The notes beneath the pieces are model-generated. The model did no database searches and was not told where the DNA came from. It worked only from the letters and a program-made list of their open reading frames with translations. From assembly GCF_030295705.1 (NCBI RefSeq), contig NZ_AP027274.1, forward strand, positions 1,488,001 to 1,552,000: a DNA stretch of 64,000 nucleotides, given 5' to 3'. The stretch comes from Polynucleobacter sp. TUM22923 (GTDB taxonomy: Bacteria; Pseudomonadota; Gammaproteobacteria; Burkholderiales; Burkholderiaceae). The translations under genes and the position numbers were made by a program. Shown piece by piece: positions 18,205 through 28,288 of the stretch; position 1 is the stretch's first letter, and the number at the start of each line of letters is the position of its first letter.

Positions 18205-18738
18205 ATGCGCATGGCACGAGCTTTTATTGGATTTGGCGGCAATATTGGTGACACACGTCAGTTCATTGCAGATGCGATTATTTGCCTCGCCCAACGCCGT
18301 GAACTTCAAATTATTAAGAAAAGCTGCCTTTACCAAAGCGCGCCATTTCAGGCTACAGGTAATGATTTCATCAATGCGGTGATCGAAATTGAGACTGAGC
18401 TAAGCCCCTATGGCTTGCTTTATGTCTGCCAAGCAGTAGAGCAAGAATTTGGTCGTGAGCGCCCCTACACCAATGCGCCGCGAACCCTAGATTTAGATAT
18501 TCTTTCTTTTGAAGGGGTATCTCAGGAAGATTCTGATTTAACGCTTCCCCATCCCAGAATCATTGAACGCTCTTTCGTACTGTTACCTTTGCTGGAAATT
18601 GCCCCTGATTTCTTTTTACCGAACTTAGGCGAACTCAAGGCCTTTCTACCGAATGTGGCAGACCAGCGCATTGAAAAACTCGCTTGCCGCAACTGTATTA
18701 TCGATAATCAACCTGTTTATGGACCTCAGGCGCATTAA
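18205..18738 (+). CDS. folK: HPPK, folate pyrophosphokinase
   Basis: Transfers pyrophosphate from ATP to 6-hydroxymethyl-7,8-dihydropterin. 177 residues. Family signatures: IGFGGNIGD near the N-terminus, SAPFQATGNDFINAVIEIET, the RERPYTNAPRTLDLDIL motif with the DLDIL metal site, and LPHPRIIERSFVLLPLLEIAP (short blocks). A second in-frame ATG is at 18211. In E. coli pcnB is likewise followed by folK, and panB comes next there too, so this is a conserved block. Confidence 0.96.
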   Translation: MRMARAFIGFGGNIGDTRQFIADAIICLAQRRELQIIKKSCLYQSAPFQATGNDFINAVIEIETELSPYGLLYVCQAVEQEFGRERPYTNAPRTLDLDILSFEGVSQEDSDLTLPHPRIIERSFVLLPLLEIAPDFFLPNLGELKAFLPNVADQRIEKLACRNCIIDNQPVYGPQAH

Positions 18739-18755
18739 TTCATTAAACTCACGCC

Positions 18756-19571
18756 ATGGGTTACTTACAAGGCGATAAGCCAATCACGATTTCCAAACTT
18801 CTCACACTCCATGCTGAGGGTGAAAAAATAACGATGTTAACGGCATACGACTCAACAATGTCTGCTTTGTTAAATCGCTGCGCAATAGAGGTCATCCTGA
18901 TTGGTGACTCGCTGGGTAACGTAATACAAGGCCACCATAGCACTACGCCAGTTACCGTTGAGCATATGGCTTATCACACGCAATGCGTAGCCCGTGCCAA
19001 TACTCAGGCATTTGTTATAGCCGACCTTCCCTTTGCCAGCTACGGCGATCCAATGCAAGCATTGGATTCGGCAGCAGAACTCATGCGAGCCGGCGCTGAT
19101 ATGGTGAAACTCGAAGGCGGCGATTGGCAAGTCGAAGTAATTCAATATTTAGTGGAGCGAAGCGTTCCTGTCTGCGCCCATTTAGGCCTCTTACCTCAAT
19201 CCGTTCACCTCTTAGGTGGCTACAAGGTGCAAGGGAAATCGAAAGATGCCGCCAGTCTTATGCTTGAGCAGGCAATCGCCTGTGAGCAGGCAGGCGCTCA
19301 AATGATCGTATTAGAGGCTATTCCCTCCTCATTAGGAAAGCTGATTACCGAATCCGTCTCGATTCCGACGATTGGCATTGGTGCAGGCCCAAATTGCTCA
19401 GGTCAAGTATTAGTATTGCAAGACATGCTGGGGATGAGTCCGGGAAAGCCGCCTAAGTTTGTCAAAAACTTTATGGACGGCAATAGCTCCATTGAATCTG
19501 CAATCAAAGCCTATGTTCGGGAAGTGAAATCAGGAAAGTTCCCTGGACCCGAACATGGCTTTGCCGGGTAA
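18756..19571 (+). CDS. panB: Ketopantoate hydroxymethyltransferase
   Basis: First committed step of pantothenate synthesis, converting 2-oxoisovalerate to ketopantoate with methylene-THF. 271 residues. Motifs are [29 protein letters not shown] (metal-binding Asp), [17 protein letters not shown] and the catalytic Glu of IVLEAIP. A C-terminal FPGPEHGFA matches the family end. It starts 17 bases after folK and is convergent with dnaJ over 13 bases with no hairpin. Confidence 0.98.
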   Translation: MGYLQGDKPITISKLLTLHAEGEKITMLTAYDSTMSALLNRCAIEVILIGDSLGNVIQGHHSTTPVTVEHMAYHTQCVARANTQAFVIADLPFASYGDPMQALDSAAELMRAGADMVKLEGGDWQVEVIQYLVERSVPVCAHLGLLPQSVHLLGGYKVQGKSKDAASLMLEQAIACEQAGAQMIVLEAIPSSLGKLITESVSIPTIGIGAGPNCSGQVLVLQDMLGMSPGKPPKFVKNFMDGNSSIESAIKAYVREVKSGKFPGPEHGFAG

Positions 19572-19584
19572 GTGTTTTTTAGGT

Positions 19585-20709
19585 CTAACTAAAGAAGCTC
19601 TTCACCCCGTCAAACCAACCTTGCTGATGCGGGTTGTGTTTGTTGCCCCCAGTTTTCAGACTCTCATCAAACTTCTGTAGCAAACTTTTCTGCTCATCCG
19701 TCAGTTTGACTGGTGTCTCAACTGCGATATGCACAAAGAGATCCCCAACCAAGGAAGACCGTAGGCCTTTAATGCCTTTGCTGCGTAGGCGGAAAGTCTT
19801 ACCAGTTTGAGTGCCCTCAGGTATCGGAAACTCCACGCGCCCCGAGAGGGTTGGTACCTCAATATCACCGCCAATCGTTGCCGTTGCAAAGGAGATGGGC
19901 ATCTGAACATGCAAATCGCTACCATCACGCTCAAATACTTTATGAGACTTGACTCTGACTTCCACATAGAGATCGCCAGAAGGCCCGCCATTGACGCCAG
20001 GCTCACCGTTGCCGACCGACCGAACCCGCATACCGTCATCAATGCCGCCAGGAATCTTAATCTCTAGTGTCTTTTGCTCTTTATGTTTACCGCTGCCATG
20101 GCAGGTTTTGCAAGGCTTTGGAATGTATTCACCAGCGCCTCGGCACTTAGGACAAGTCTGCTGCATTGAAAAGAAGCCTTGCTGCACCCTGACCTGACCA
20201 TGGCCATCGCAAGTCGTACATCTTTCTGGCTTGCTACCTGGCTCTGCACCTGAGCCCTTACAAGGCTTACAGTCACTCCAGCTAGGCACCCGAATTTGGG
20301 TGGTGTAACCTTCAGCCGCCTGCTCAAGGGTAATTTCCATGTTGTAGCGTAAATCAGCACCCTTGTAGACCTGCGGTCCAGATTGACGACCGCCCCCTTG
20401 GCCGAAAATGTCGCCAAAGATATCGCCAAAAGCATCTGAAAAGCCACCACCGCCAAAACCGCCGCCGCCCATAGATTGGTCTAATCCTGCGTGTCCATAC
20501 TGGTCGTAAGCAGCGCGCTTATTGGGGTCCGTTAATGTTTCGTAAGCTTCCTTGACTTCTTTAAATTGCGCTTCGGCCGTTTTACTGTCTGGGTTGCGAT
20601 CGGGATGGTGTTTCATCGCCATCTTTCGATACGCCTTCTTAAGCTCTTCGTCACTAGAGCCTTTTGCTACACCCAATACCTCGTAATAATCGCGTTTACT
20701 TTTAGACAC
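19585..20709 (-). CDS. dnaJ: Chaperone protein DnaJ
   Basis: DnaK co-chaperone, 374 residues. A longer ORF runs upstream, but the GTG at 20709 has GAGAGG six bases before it and gives the standard N-terminus [12 protein letters not shown], so GTG is preferred. The J domain HPD is at 35-37. A Gly/Phe-rich linker spans about 78-115, and four CxxCxGxG zinc repeats follow at about 145-205 ([32 protein letters not shown]). A hairpin lies between dnaK and dnaJ. Confidence 0.98.
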   Translation of the reverse strand: MSKSKRDYYEVLGVAKGSSDEELKKAYRKMAMKHHPDRNPDSKTAEAQFKEVKEAYETLTDPNKRAAYDQYGHAGLDQSMGGGGFGGGGFSDAFGDIFGDIFGQGGGRQSGPQVYKGADLRYNMEITLEQAAEGYTTQIRVPSWSDCKPCKGSGAEPGSKPERCTTCDGHGQVRVQQGFFSMQQTCPKCRGAGEYIPKPCKTCHGSGKHKEQKTLEIKIPGGIDDGMRVRSVGNGEPGVNGGPSGDLYVEVRVKSHKVFERDGSDLHVQMPISFATATIGGDIEVPTLSGRVEFPIPEGTQTGKTFRLRSKGIKGLRSSLVGDLFVHIAVETPVKLTDEQKSLLQKFDESLKTGGNKHNPHQQGWFDGVKSFFS

Positions 20710-20736
20710 AGCATTCCTCTCAACAACCTGAATGAC

Positions 20737-20761
20737 ACAAGTCGGCACGAGGCCGACTTGT
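20737..20761. promoter_or_regulatory. Hairpin in the dnaK-dnaJ intergenic region
   Basis: A perfect ten-base stem, ACAAGTCGGC/GCCGACTTGT (20737-20746 and 20752-20761), lies about 50 bases after the dnaK stop and 28 before the dnaJ start. On the coding (minus) strand no T-run follows, so it is not a standard terminator. It may set the dnaK/dnaJ ratio by attenuation or by protecting mRNA ends. Confidence 0.6.
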
Positions 20762-20808
20762 TATTAAATTACTTCTAAATTACGTGAATAGATCACAAAA
20801 AACTGATC

Positions 20809-22749
20809 TTACTTTTTGTCATCAACCTCTTTAAAGTCAGCATCAACAACGTCCGCATCTGGAGCAGGGCCCTGGCCACCTTGAGCGCCGCCAGGAGTTG
20901 CACCAGGAGCACCACCAGCCTTAGCCTGTTCAGCAGCCATAGCTTTTTCACCAAGCTTCTGACTTGCTGTACCTAATGCCTCAGTTTTTGCTTCAATTAC
21001 TGCTTTATCACTACCTTTGATGGCTTCATCAAGCTCTTTTAGGGCAGTTTCAATCGCTTCTTTTTCAGAAGCCTCAAGACTTGCACCATGCTCTTCTAAA
21101 GCCTTTTTAGTAGAGTGCGCTAAAGCATCAGCAGTATTGCGTGCACCAACTAATTCCAAGGCTTTTTTATCTTCATCGGCGTTTGCCTCAGCATCTTTGA
21201 CCATGCGCTGAATTTCTTCTTCAGTCAAACCAGAGTTCGCCTTGATAGTGATCTTGTTCTCTTTGCCTGTTGTTTTATCTTTTGCGGTGACATGCAAAAT
21301 ACCGTTGGCATCAATATCAAAAGTCACTTCAATTTGCGGCATGCCGCGAGTGGCTGGAGCAATGCCCTCTAAGTTAAATTCACCTAACAATTTGTTAGCA
21401 AGCGCAATTTCCCGCTCACCTTGAAAGCACTTAATGGTTACTGCTGGCTGATTATCTTCCGCTGTGGAATAGACCTGAGAATGCTTAGTAGGAATAGTCG
21501 TGTTCTTCGGAATCATCTTAGTCATCACACCACCCAAGGTTTCAATACCTAATGACAATGGGGTTACATCCAAGAGCAATACGTCTTTGCGATCACCAGA
21601 CAACACGGAACCCTGAATCGCAGCACCAACAGCTACTGCCTCGTCTGGGTTAACGTCTTTACGTGGCTCTTTACCAAAAATTTCTTTTACCTTGTCCTGA
21701 ACAGCAGGCATACGGGTCTGACCACCCACCAAGATGACATCGTCAATATCAGCAGGATTAACGCCCGCGTCTTTAATCGCAGTTAAACAAGGACCTGCCG
21801 TGCGGCTAATCAATTCTTCTACTAATGACTCCAACTTAGCACGCGTTAACTTGAGATTTAAATGCTTCGGACCGCTAGCATCTGCAGTTACATAAGGTAA
21901 GTTGATTTCGGTTTGCTGGGCAGATGACAATTCGATCTTGGCTTTTTCAGCAGCATCTTTCAAGCGCTGTAGCGCCAATACGTCTTTACTTAAATCAACG
22001 CCTTGCTCTTTTTTAAACTCAGTGATGATCCAATCGATAATGCGCTGATCAAAGTCTTCACCACCTAAAAAAGTATCGCCGTTGGTTGAGAGCACTTCAA
22101 ACTGTTTCTCACCATCTACGTTCGCAATCTCAATGATAGATACGTCAAAAGTACCGCCGCCCAAGTCATATACAGCGATCTTGCGATCTACCTTGTCTTG
22201 CTTGTCTAAGCCAAAAGCCAATGCCGCTGCAGTAGGCTCATTAATGATGCGCTTCACATCTAAACCCGCAATACGGCCCGCGTCTTTAGTCGCCTGACGC
22301 TGACTATCATTGAAGTAAGCCGGAACAGTAATGACCGCCTCAGTTACTTCTTCACCGAGATAGTCTTCAGCCGTCTTCTTCATTTTGCGTAAAATTTCAG
22401 CAGAAACTTGCTGTGGCGCCATCTTTTTGTCACGCGCTTGGACCCATGCGTCGCCATTGTCCGCTTGAACAATCTTGTAAGGCATTAGGCCAATATCTTT
22501 TTGCACTTCTTTATCAGTAAATTTACGACCCATCAAACGCTTTACTGCATAAATAGTGTTTGTTGGATTGGTTACTGATTGGCGTTTTGCAGGGGCACCA
22601 ACCAATACTTCGCCGTCTTCAACGTAGGCGATGATGGATGGGGTTGTACGTCCGCCCTCGGCGTTTTCCAGCACTTTAGGTGCATTATTTTCTACAACAG
22701 AGACGCACGAGTTCGTGGTTCCTAAGTCAATTCCGATAATCTTTCCCAT
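20809..22749 (-). CDS. dnaK: Chaperone protein DnaK (Hsp70)
   Basis: Main cytoplasmic Hsp70, 646 residues. The N-terminal ATPase shows [34 protein letters not shown] and [16 protein letters not shown] (short blocks). The [10 protein letters not shown] linker leads into the substrate domain and a helical lid, and a Gly/Pro/Ala-rich tail ends [14 protein letters not shown], as in proteobacterial DnaK. GGAG lies five bases before the ATG. It has its own sigma-32-type promoter 62-89 bases upstream, behind a terminator separating it from grpE. Confidence 0.99.
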   Translation of the reverse strand: MGKIIGIDLGTTNSCVSVVENNAPKVLENAEGGRTTPSIIAYVEDGEVLVGAPAKRQSVTNPTNTIYAVKRLMGRKFTDKEVQKDIGLMPYKIVQADNGDAWVQARDKKMAPQQVSAEILRKMKKTAEDYLGEEVTEAVITVPAYFNDSQRQATKDAGRIAGLDVKRIINEPTAAALAFGLDKQDKVDRKIAVYDLGGGTFDVSIIEIANVDGEKQFEVLSTNGDTFLGGEDFDQRIIDWIITEFKKEQGVDLSKDVLALQRLKDAAEKAKIELSSAQQTEINLPYVTADASGPKHLNLKLTRAKLESLVEELISRTAGPCLTAIKDAGVNPADIDDVILVGGQTRMPAVQDKVKEIFGKEPRKDVNPDEAVAVGAAIQGSVLSGDRKDVLLLDVTPLSLGIETLGGVMTKMIPKNTTIPTKHSQVYSTAEDNQPAVTIKCFQGEREIALANKLLGEFNLEGIAPATRGMPQIEVTFDIDANGILHVTAKDKTTGKENKITIKANSGLTEEEIQRMVKDAEANADEDKKALELVGARNTADALAHSTKKALEEHGASLEASEKEAIETALKELDEAIKGSDKAVIEAKTEALGTASQKLGEKAMAAEQAKAGGAPGATPGGAQGGQGPAPDADVVDADFKEVDDKK

Positions 22750-22810
22750 AACAGCTCCAAAATTAAGTAATGTGTCGTTTCGTAAAACAATGAATACATC
22801 GATAAAGACT

Positions 22811-22838
22811 AAATTGGGTCAAAAAGAAGTATTTCAAG
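22811..22838 (-). promoter_or_regulatory. Heat-shock (sigma-32) promoter of dnaK
   Basis: On the minus strand, CTTGAAA (22838-22832), a 13-base spacer and CCCAATTT (22818-22811) match the sigma-32 consensus CTTGAAA/CCCCATNT, with one mismatch in the -10 core. The predicted start is near 22804, giving a leader of about 55 bases. Confidence 0.78.
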
Positions 22839-22851
22839 AGGCCAAAAGAGC

Positions 22852-22877
22852 AAAAAAGGCAGAAATCTGCCTTTTTG
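22852..22877 (-). terminator. Rho-independent terminator after grpE
   Basis: Perfect ten-base stem AAAAAGGCAG/CTGCCTTTTT (22853-22862 and 22867-22876) with an AAAT loop; on the minus strand it is followed by T-rich sequence. It sits 15 bases after the grpE stop and just upstream of the dnaK promoter, so most dnaK mRNA probably starts fresh. Confidence 0.88.
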
Positions 22878-22891
22878 CCGACTTTTTTGCC

Positions 22892-23440
22892 TTACTTGGG
22901 TGCGCTGACCGTCACTAAGGCGGGGCGCAAAATCCGATCTGCAATGGAATACCCCCTTTGGAGAACTGAAATCACGGTATTAGCCTCTTGATCCGAAGCA
23001 ATAGATGCAATCGCTTGGTGGTGGTGCGGATCAAACTTCTCGCCCACAGCAGGGTTTAATTCAGTCATACGGCCCTTTTCGAAGGCAGATAACAACTGTT
23101 TGAGGGTAATTTCTAAGCCCTCCTTAAAGGCCTTGGCATCGACTGCCTCAGCGGTAAGGGCGGCATACAGGCTATCGGCTACAGGCACAAGATGCTCAGC
23201 GAAACCCTCAATGGCGAATTTATGCGCTTTTGTCACGTCTTCCGCAGCACGGCGACGAATGTTTTCACCTTCAGCCTTGGCACGCAAATAAGTATCTTGC
23301 ATCTCCGTCAATTGTTGATTGAGCTCTGCAATTTCCTGCTCTGGCGTTTTCACCTCGATATTCTCGGGGCTGATCTCGGCCTGAGTTTGATCGACGACAT
23401 TTTCCTGATCAGGTGATGGATTTGGGATTTCTTGGGTCAT
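22892..23440 (-). CDS. grpE: Nucleotide exchange factor GrpE
   Basis: Releases ADP from DnaK. It has 182 residues. An acidic, disordered N-terminus (about 1-35) is followed by a long coiled coil (about 35-95, [20 protein letters not shown] and [12 protein letters not shown]). A beta domain carries FDPHHHQAI and the C-terminal [17 protein letters not shown]. It is the first gene of the grpE-dnaK-dnaJ block and carries its own strong heat-shock promoter. Confidence 0.97.
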   Translation of the reverse strand: MTQEIPNPSPDQENVVDQTQAEISPENIEVKTPEQEIAELNQQLTEMQDTYLRAKAEGENIRRRAAEDVTKAHKFAIEGFAEHLVPVADSLYAALTAEAVDAKAFKEGLEITLKQLLSAFEKGRMTELNPAVGEKFDPHHHQAIASIASDQEANTVISVLQRGYSIADRILRPALVTVSAPK

Positions 23441-23483
23441 GGGTACGAATTCACTTTTAAATAAGAATGGTTGCTTGTGGTTA

Positions 23484-23511
23484 GTATGGGGCTAAGTCAC
23501 TACATTTCAAG
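23484..23511 (-). promoter_or_regulatory. Heat-shock (sigma-32) promoter of grpE
   Basis: On the minus strand, a perfect CTTGAAA (23511-23505), a 13-base spacer and CCCCATAC (23491-23484) give a near-ideal sigma-32 promoter in the hemH-grpE gap. The predicted start is near 23477, with a leader of about 37 bases. No CIRCE inverted repeat is seen here. Confidence 0.87.
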
Positions 23512-23521
23512 TGCCTTAAAT

Positions 23522-24616
23522 TCAAGCAATGCTCGCTTTAGCTAACTCCGCTAGACGATCGCGCTCCGCTAAAGCTGCTTCAGATTCCACACCCAAAGAC
23601 CAGCCGGCTAAATGCTGATGGGCAATCTCATACATAGCATCGATCCATTTGGGATTGCTGTTCAAGCAGGGGATATAGCGGTAATCCTTTCCGCCATGCT
23701 CTAAGAAAATCTCACGCGCTTCCATCGCGATCTCCTCCAAAGTTTCAAGACAGTCCACCGGAAATCCAGGACAGAAAATATCAATTCTTTGGCAGCCCTC
23801 TTTACCCAGCTGTTCAATTGCTGGAGCGGTATATGGCTTTAGCCATTCAGCCCTTCCAAAACGAGACTGAAAAGTGACTAAATATTGGCCTGGTACCAGC
23901 CCTAAAGATTCGCCCAGTAAGCGGCCTGTTTTTAAGCACTCGCAGTGGTAAGGGTCACCCTTCATTAGATTTCTTTTGGGCAGCCCATGAAATGACATGA
24001 CCAAGCGATCGCCTTTATCAAAGTCTGGGCGACCATCTTTATCCCAAGCCCCCAGCACTTGATCACGTAAAGCCGAAATATAGGCTGGGTTGTCATGGTA
24101 GTGCTTGATGAGACGTAATTCTGGTTGATCGCGCCAAGTGCTAAGCACTCGAAATACCTCATCAAAACTAGAAGCCGAAGTTGTTGCGGAATATTGTGGA
24201 TAGAGTGGGAGCAATAAAAGTCGCTCCATACCCTGTGCCTTTAAGGCCTCAAGGACATGCTGCGTAGAGGGCTGACCATAGCGCATCGCCAAATCCACTA
24301 AAACTGTTTGCCCATGCTCGGCAAATTTTTCGCCCAGCTCTTTTGCCTGTAGGCGTGAATAGTGCATCAAGGGCGAGCCTAATTTAGGCAGCCAAATAGA
24401 GGCATATTTTTTGGCCGAAGCGCCACTGCGAATGGGCAAAATGATGCCATTCAAGATGCACCACCAAATCACACGCGGAATTTCTACTACGCGGGGATCG
24501 GATAAGAATTCTTTTAAATAAACTCTAACTGCTTTTGCAGTAGGCGCATCAGGAGTCCCTAGGTTCAACAACAATACGGCTGTTTTGGTAGAGCGTAAAT
24601 GGGGGTTTGAATTCAC
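23522..24616 (-). CDS. hemH: Ferrochelatase
   Basis: Inserts ferrous iron into protoporphyrin IX, the last heme step. 364 residues. It opens with LLNLGTPDAPTAKAVRVYL and EFLSDPRVVEIPR (short blocks), with the metal-site His in MSFHGLPKR and the FCPGFPVDCLETLEEIAME region. The first codon is GTG (24616), with no better ATG nearby and only a weak ribosome site. It starts 21 bases after hrcA on the same strand, and hrcA-hemH is probably one transcript. It ends ten bases short of the grpE promoter. Confidence 0.97.
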   Translation of the reverse strand: MNSNPHLRSTKTAVLLLNLGTPDAPTAKAVRVYLKEFLSDPRVVEIPRVIWWCILNGIILPIRSGASAKKYASIWLPKLGSPLMHYSRLQAKELGEKFAEHGQTVLVDLAMRYGQPSTQHVLEALKAQGMERLLLLPLYPQYSATTSASSFDEVFRVLSTWRDQPELRLIKHYHDNPAYISALRDQVLGAWDKDGRPDFDKGDRLVMSFHGLPKRNLMKGDPYHCECLKTGRLLGESLGLVPGQYLVTFQSRFGRAEWLKPYTAPAIEQLGKEGCQRIDIFCPGFPVDCLETLEEIAMEAREIFLEHGGKDYRYIPCLNSNPKWIDAMYEIAHQHLAGWSLGVESEAALAERDRLAELAKASIA

Positions 24617-24637
24617 AAAAGGCCTATCTTGATTGAA

Positions 24638-25648
24638 TTAGGAGCTTAACGCACCGGATAATAATTTAGAAGTGATGTCGACAATCGGAATAACGCGATC
24701 ATAGGCCATACGAGTGGGACCAATCACACCTAAGGTGCCCACGATTTGACCATCAACACTATAAGGTGCGCTGATAACAGCCAAATCCTCATAAGGCAAT
24801 AAATCACTTTCACCGCCAATAAAAATTTGGATGCCATCTGCATGGCTAGAGATATCTAATAACTGCATCAGTACGGACTTCTGCTCCAGCATGTCGAACA
24901 TTTTGCGTAACTTATCTAAGTTGGCACTAAGATCGCCTACATTTAACAAGCGGCGCTCTCCTGAGAGCAGCATATCGCCCTGGCCCATCCCATAGTCACT
25001 CACTCCACTATGCAATGCTAATGCCATTAATCCTGAAATATCCGTGCGTAGGTTATCGAGATCTGAAACGAGATGTGCGCGAACCTGCGCAAAGCTCTTG
25101 CCAGCAAACTGTGCATTGATGTAATTTCCAGCTTCGACTAGTTGGCTTGGCGTGTAATCTTGCGTTGTTGGCAAAATCCGATTCTGAACGTCACCCTCGG
25201 GGGTCACCATAATCAGCAAAATTTTGCCCTCGCCTAGGCGCATAAATTCAATATGCTTAAAAACCTGAGCCCGCTTAGGCGTCATCACAACCCCGGCGAA
25301 ATGGGTCAAATTAGACAAAATCTGCGCCGCTGAGTTCAGCATTCTTTGGGGAGAATCCGGCAAAAGCCCTTTTTCTACCTCGCGAGCGGCGATTTCCTCT
25401 AGGGGCCGCACGGTCACCATGGTGTCAACAAATAAACGATAGCCACGTGGGGTCGGAATACGTCCAGCAGAGGTATGGGGGCTCGTTACTAGTCCCATAC
25501 CCTCTAAATCAGCCATCACGTTGCGAATGGTGGCCGCAGATAGGTCTAATCCAGAGAATCGAGAAAGGGTTCGCGAGCCAATAGGTTGACCCTCCTCGAT
25601 GTATCGCTCGATGAGTGTTTTAAGTAAGGCGCGGGAACGATCGTCCAT
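24638..25648 (-). CDS. hrcA: Heat-inducible transcription repressor HrcA
   Basis: Repressor that binds the CIRCE operator, classically at groESL and dnaK operons, and depends on GroEL for activity. 336 residues from the ATG at 25648; the longer ORF would run into the nadK control region. The N-terminal winged helix has [20 protein letters not shown] and [20 protein letters not shown] (short blocks). FAGVVMTPK and a C-terminal [21 protein letters not shown] complete the family pattern. I see no CIRCE element at grpE or dnaK. The groEL control region is outside the window, so its target may be there. Confidence 0.96.
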   Translation of the reverse strand: MDDRSRALLKTLIERYIEEGQPIGSRTLSRFSGLDLSAATIRNVMADLEGMGLVTSPHTSAGRIPTPRGYRLFVDTMVTVRPLEEIAAREVEKGLLPDSPQRMLNSAAQILSNLTHFAGVVMTPKRAQVFKHIEFMRLGEGKILLIMVTPEGDVQNRILPTTQDYTPSQLVEAGNYINAQFAGKSFAQVRAHLVSDLDNLRTDISGLMALALHSGVSDYGMGQGDMLLSGERRLLNVGDLSANLDKLRKMFDMLEQKSVLMQLLDISSHADGIQIFIGGESDLLPYEDLAVISAPYSVDGQIVGTLGVIGPTRMAYDRVIPIVDITSKLLSGALSS

Positions 25649-25673
25649 AGTGGAAGGGATTTTATGCGTATGG

Positions 25674-25679
25674 TTTAAT
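25674..25679 (+). promoter_or_regulatory. -10-like element immediately before nadK (leaderless candidate)
   Basis: TTTAAT (five of six to TATAAT) ends six bases before the nadK ATG. The hrcA-nadK gap is only 37 bases, so promoters for both genes must overlap each other or the genes. No Shine-Dalgarno sequence precedes the ATG. Confidence 0.4.
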
Positions 25680-25685
25680 CTCCAT

Positions 25686-26591
25686 ATGTTAAGCCTATCC
25701 CCAAATTCCATCAAAAAGGCATTTAGCCGGGTTGCGCTTGTAGGCAAATATCAGGCTGATGGCATGCAAGAACACCTTGCTGACCTGGCAAAGCTTCTGG
25801 GGCAACAGGGTTGCGAGATCTTTATAGAAGCCTCAACAGCGGCTCATCTCAGCCTAACTGCCTACCCCACTAAAAAAATTGAAGAATTTGCTGGAGCCAT
25901 CGATTTAGCCGTTGTATTGGGCGGTGACGGCACCATGCTTGGCATCGGGCGGCAGCTAGCTGGCAGTCAAGTCCCCTTGGTGGGTATCAATATGGGTCGA
26001 CTGGGTTACATGACGGATATTCCTATTCGGAGCGTCCAAACGATTCTTCCCCAAATTATTGCCGGGGAATACGAGGCCGATACTAGGACTTTATTAGCCG
26101 CAGTAGTACTGCGCAATGGCGAGGAAATCAATCGCTCCTTAGCTCTGAATGATGTCGTTGTGAACCGCTCCGGAATTTCTGGCATGGTGGGACTAGCGGT
26201 TAAAGTCAACGGCTCTTTTATGTATAACCTACGATCTGATGGTTTGATTATCTCTACTCCTACTGGCTCGACCGCCTACGCCTTATCAGCGGGTGGCCCA
26301 ATTTTGCATCCCCGAGTAGCGGGTATTTTATTGGCTCCCATAGCGCCGCACTCTCTATCCAATCGCCCCATTGTTTTGCCGCAGGACATCATGGTGAGCA
26401 TTGAAGTAGTGGACGGTAGAGAAATCATTGTGAACTTTGACATGCAATCCCAAACGCATTTGCAGACTGGCGACACGATCCAAGTACGTCAGTCTGAAAA
26501 AACAATCACCCTACTGCACCCGCGCGCTCATAGTGACTACAAAACTTTGCGAGAAAAGTTACACTGGAATGAGTATCCATCGACATTCTGA
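25686..26591 (+). CDS. nadK: NAD kinase
   Basis: Phosphorylates NAD to NADP. 301 residues from the ATG at 25686; the longer frame overlaps hrcA on the other strand and is not plausible. Catalytic GGDGT is at 79-83, followed by [13 protein letters not shown], the [11 protein letters not shown] segment and [17 protein letters not shown] (nucleotide site; short blocks). Divergent hrcA/grpE and nadK/recN arrangements are common in proteobacteria. recN follows after 26 bases. Confidence 0.97.
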   Translation: MLSLSPNSIKKAFSRVALVGKYQADGMQEHLADLAKLLGQQGCEIFIEASTAAHLSLTAYPTKKIEEFAGAIDLAVVLGGDGTMLGIGRQLAGSQVPLVGINMGRLGYMTDIPIRSVQTILPQIIAGEYEADTRTLLAAVVLRNGEEINRSLALNDVVVNRSGISGMVGLAVKVNGSFMYNLRSDGLIISTPTGSTAYALSAGGPILHPRVAGILLAPIAPHSLSNRPIVLPQDIMVSIEVVDGREIIVNFDMQSQTHLQTGDTIQVRQSEKTITLLHPRAHSDYKTLREKLHWNEYPSTF

Positions 26592-26617
26592 TGTCGAGTC
26601 TATTGATACGCTAAAGC

Positions 26618-28288
26618 ATGCTGCAAACACTTACGCTCCGTGACTTTGTCATTGTTGATCAACTAGAGCTCGACTTTTCTTCTGGCTTTACTGTTCTCAC
26701 CGGTGAAACTGGTGCCGGTAAATCCATTCTTTTGGACGCGCTAGGTCTCGTACTTGGAGAACGTGCTGATAGCAGCCAAATTCGGGAAGGCAGCAACCGT
26801 ACGGAAATTAGCGCACTCTTTAGTATTGATGAAGCTCAACTTGATCACTTCAATCATTGGCTGGAGGAGCAAGGTTTCCCACTTGAAGAAAGCGGACAAA
26901 GTCTGCTACTCAAAAGGACCATAGAAACGAATGGTCGGAGTCGCGCCTTTATTAATGGCAGCGTGGCTACCCTAGCTCAATTACGAGAAGCGGGCGATCA
27001 ACTAGTTGATATTCATGGGCAGCATGCCCATCAGCTACTACTAAAAAGTGGAGCGCAACGCGAACTTTTAGATCGTCATGCAAATCACACTGCATTAGTA
27101 AATACCGTTTCCCAATCTTTCAAAATCCTTCAAGACTCGCGTCGTCGTCTCGAGCAGGCAGAAAATGCTGGTCAAGATATTGAGCGAGAGCGCGAACGAC
27201 TGGAATGGCAATTAGAAGAATTAACCGAACTCTCGCCACAAAATGGTGAGTGGATCGCTATTCAGAATGAGCATGCGCGCCTAGCAAATGGCGCAAAGAT
27301 TATGGGTGGCTGCCAAGAGGCTATTGATGTTTTGAGTGAAGCTGAAAATTCTGTTGAGTCAACACTTTCTAAAGCGAGCATGAATATGAGTGCGCTATCA
27401 GCGCATGACTCTGCACTGAGCGCCATTAGCCAAGCCCTAGAATCAGCGCAGATTCAAGTTGATGAGGCCGTACATCATCTCAATCGATATTTACAAAAAT
27501 TAGAGTTAGACCCAGCACGCTTAAGTCAGGTCGAAGATCGGATGCAGGCCCTACACAGTACAGCGAGAAAATATCGCACTGAAGCTGATTACCTACCCAC
27601 TCTTTTTGACGAGACCACTGAGCGCTTAGAGGCTCTAACTGCCTCGCAAAACATAGGTGCATTACAAGACAAAGTGAAGCAAGAGGAAGCCGCCTATCTC
27701 AAGCTAGCTAAACAACTGACACAAAAACGTGAAATTGCTGCCAAGGATTTAAGTAGCCTTGTGACTTCAGCTATGCAGGATTTATCGATGGCAGGTGGGC
27801 AACTAGAGATTGCCCTATCCCCCCTTAGTGAAGGTAGCGCCCACGGTCTTGAGCAAGTCGAATTTTTAGTCGCCGGTCACTCAGGTAGCACGCCGCGCCC
27901 TTTGGCGAAAGTCGCCTCCGGTGGTGAGCTAGCGCGGATTAGCTTGGCCATCAGCGTTATTACCAGCAAAGCATCATTTACTCCGACCTTGATATTTGAT
28001 GAAGTAGATGCCGGTATTGGCGGCGCTGTAGCAGAGACCGTTGGTAAATTGCTGCGACAGCTAGGCGAGTCACATCAAATATTGTGCGTCACTCACTTGC
28101 CGCAAGTGTCTGCACAAGGCAATCATCACCTTAAAGTGAGTAAGTCACAAGCCGGTGACAAAACACTCTCACAAGTGAGCCCCCTAGGAAGATCCGAGCG
28201 TGTGGAAGAAATTGCACGCATGCTAGGAGGCACCACAATTACCGATACCACTCGCCGTCATGCCCGAGAATTACTAGGGCAAGGTTAA
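26618..28288 (+). CDS. recN: DNA repair protein RecN
   Basis: SMC-like ATPase for double-strand break repair. 556 residues. Walker A GETGAGKS (29-36) is followed by a long coiled coil on either side of a central hinge (about 155-370). The ABC signature is GGELARISLAI, Walker B is TLIFDEVDAGIGG and the H-loop is VTHLPQVSAQG. No LexA-type box was recognised upstream, so SOS control is not shown. Its TAA shares four bases with the opposing glnE stop. Confidence 0.97.
   Translation: MLQTLTLRDFVIVDQLELDFSSGFTVLTGETGAGKSILLDALGLVLGERADSSQIREGSNRTEISALFSIDEAQLDHFNHWLEEQGFPLEESGQSLLLKRTIETNGRSRAFINGSVATLAQLREAGDQLVDIHGQHAHQLLLKSGAQRELLDRHANHTALVNTVSQSFKILQDSRRRLEQAENAGQDIERERERLEWQLEELTELSPQNGEWIAIQNEHARLANGAKIMGGCQEAIDVLSEAENSVESTLSKASMNMSALSAHDSALSAISQALESAQIQVDEAVHHLNRYLQKLELDPARLSQVEDRMQALHSTARKYRTEADYLPTLFDETTERLEALTASQNIGALQDKVKQEEAAYLKLAKQLTQKREIAAKDLSSLVTSAMQDLSMAGGQLEIALSPLSEGSAHGLEQVEFLVAGHSGSTPRPLAKVASGGELARISLAISVITSKASFTPTLIFDEVDAGIGGAVAETVGKLLRQLGESHQILCVTHLPQVSAQGNHHLKVSKSQAGDKTLSQVSPLGRSERVEEIARMLGGTTITDTTRRHARELLGQG

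Noticed and set aside
24136..24151. CIRCE-like TGCTAAGCACTC sequence within hemH, near hrcA
   Set aside because: It is a compact palindrome without the TTAGCACTC-N9-GAGTGCTAA spacing and lies inside coding sequence far from any start.
25599..25685. N-terminal extension of nadK overlapping hrcA
   Set aside because: It runs antisense to the hrcA start and lies before the usual NadK N-terminus; the ATG at 25686 is better.
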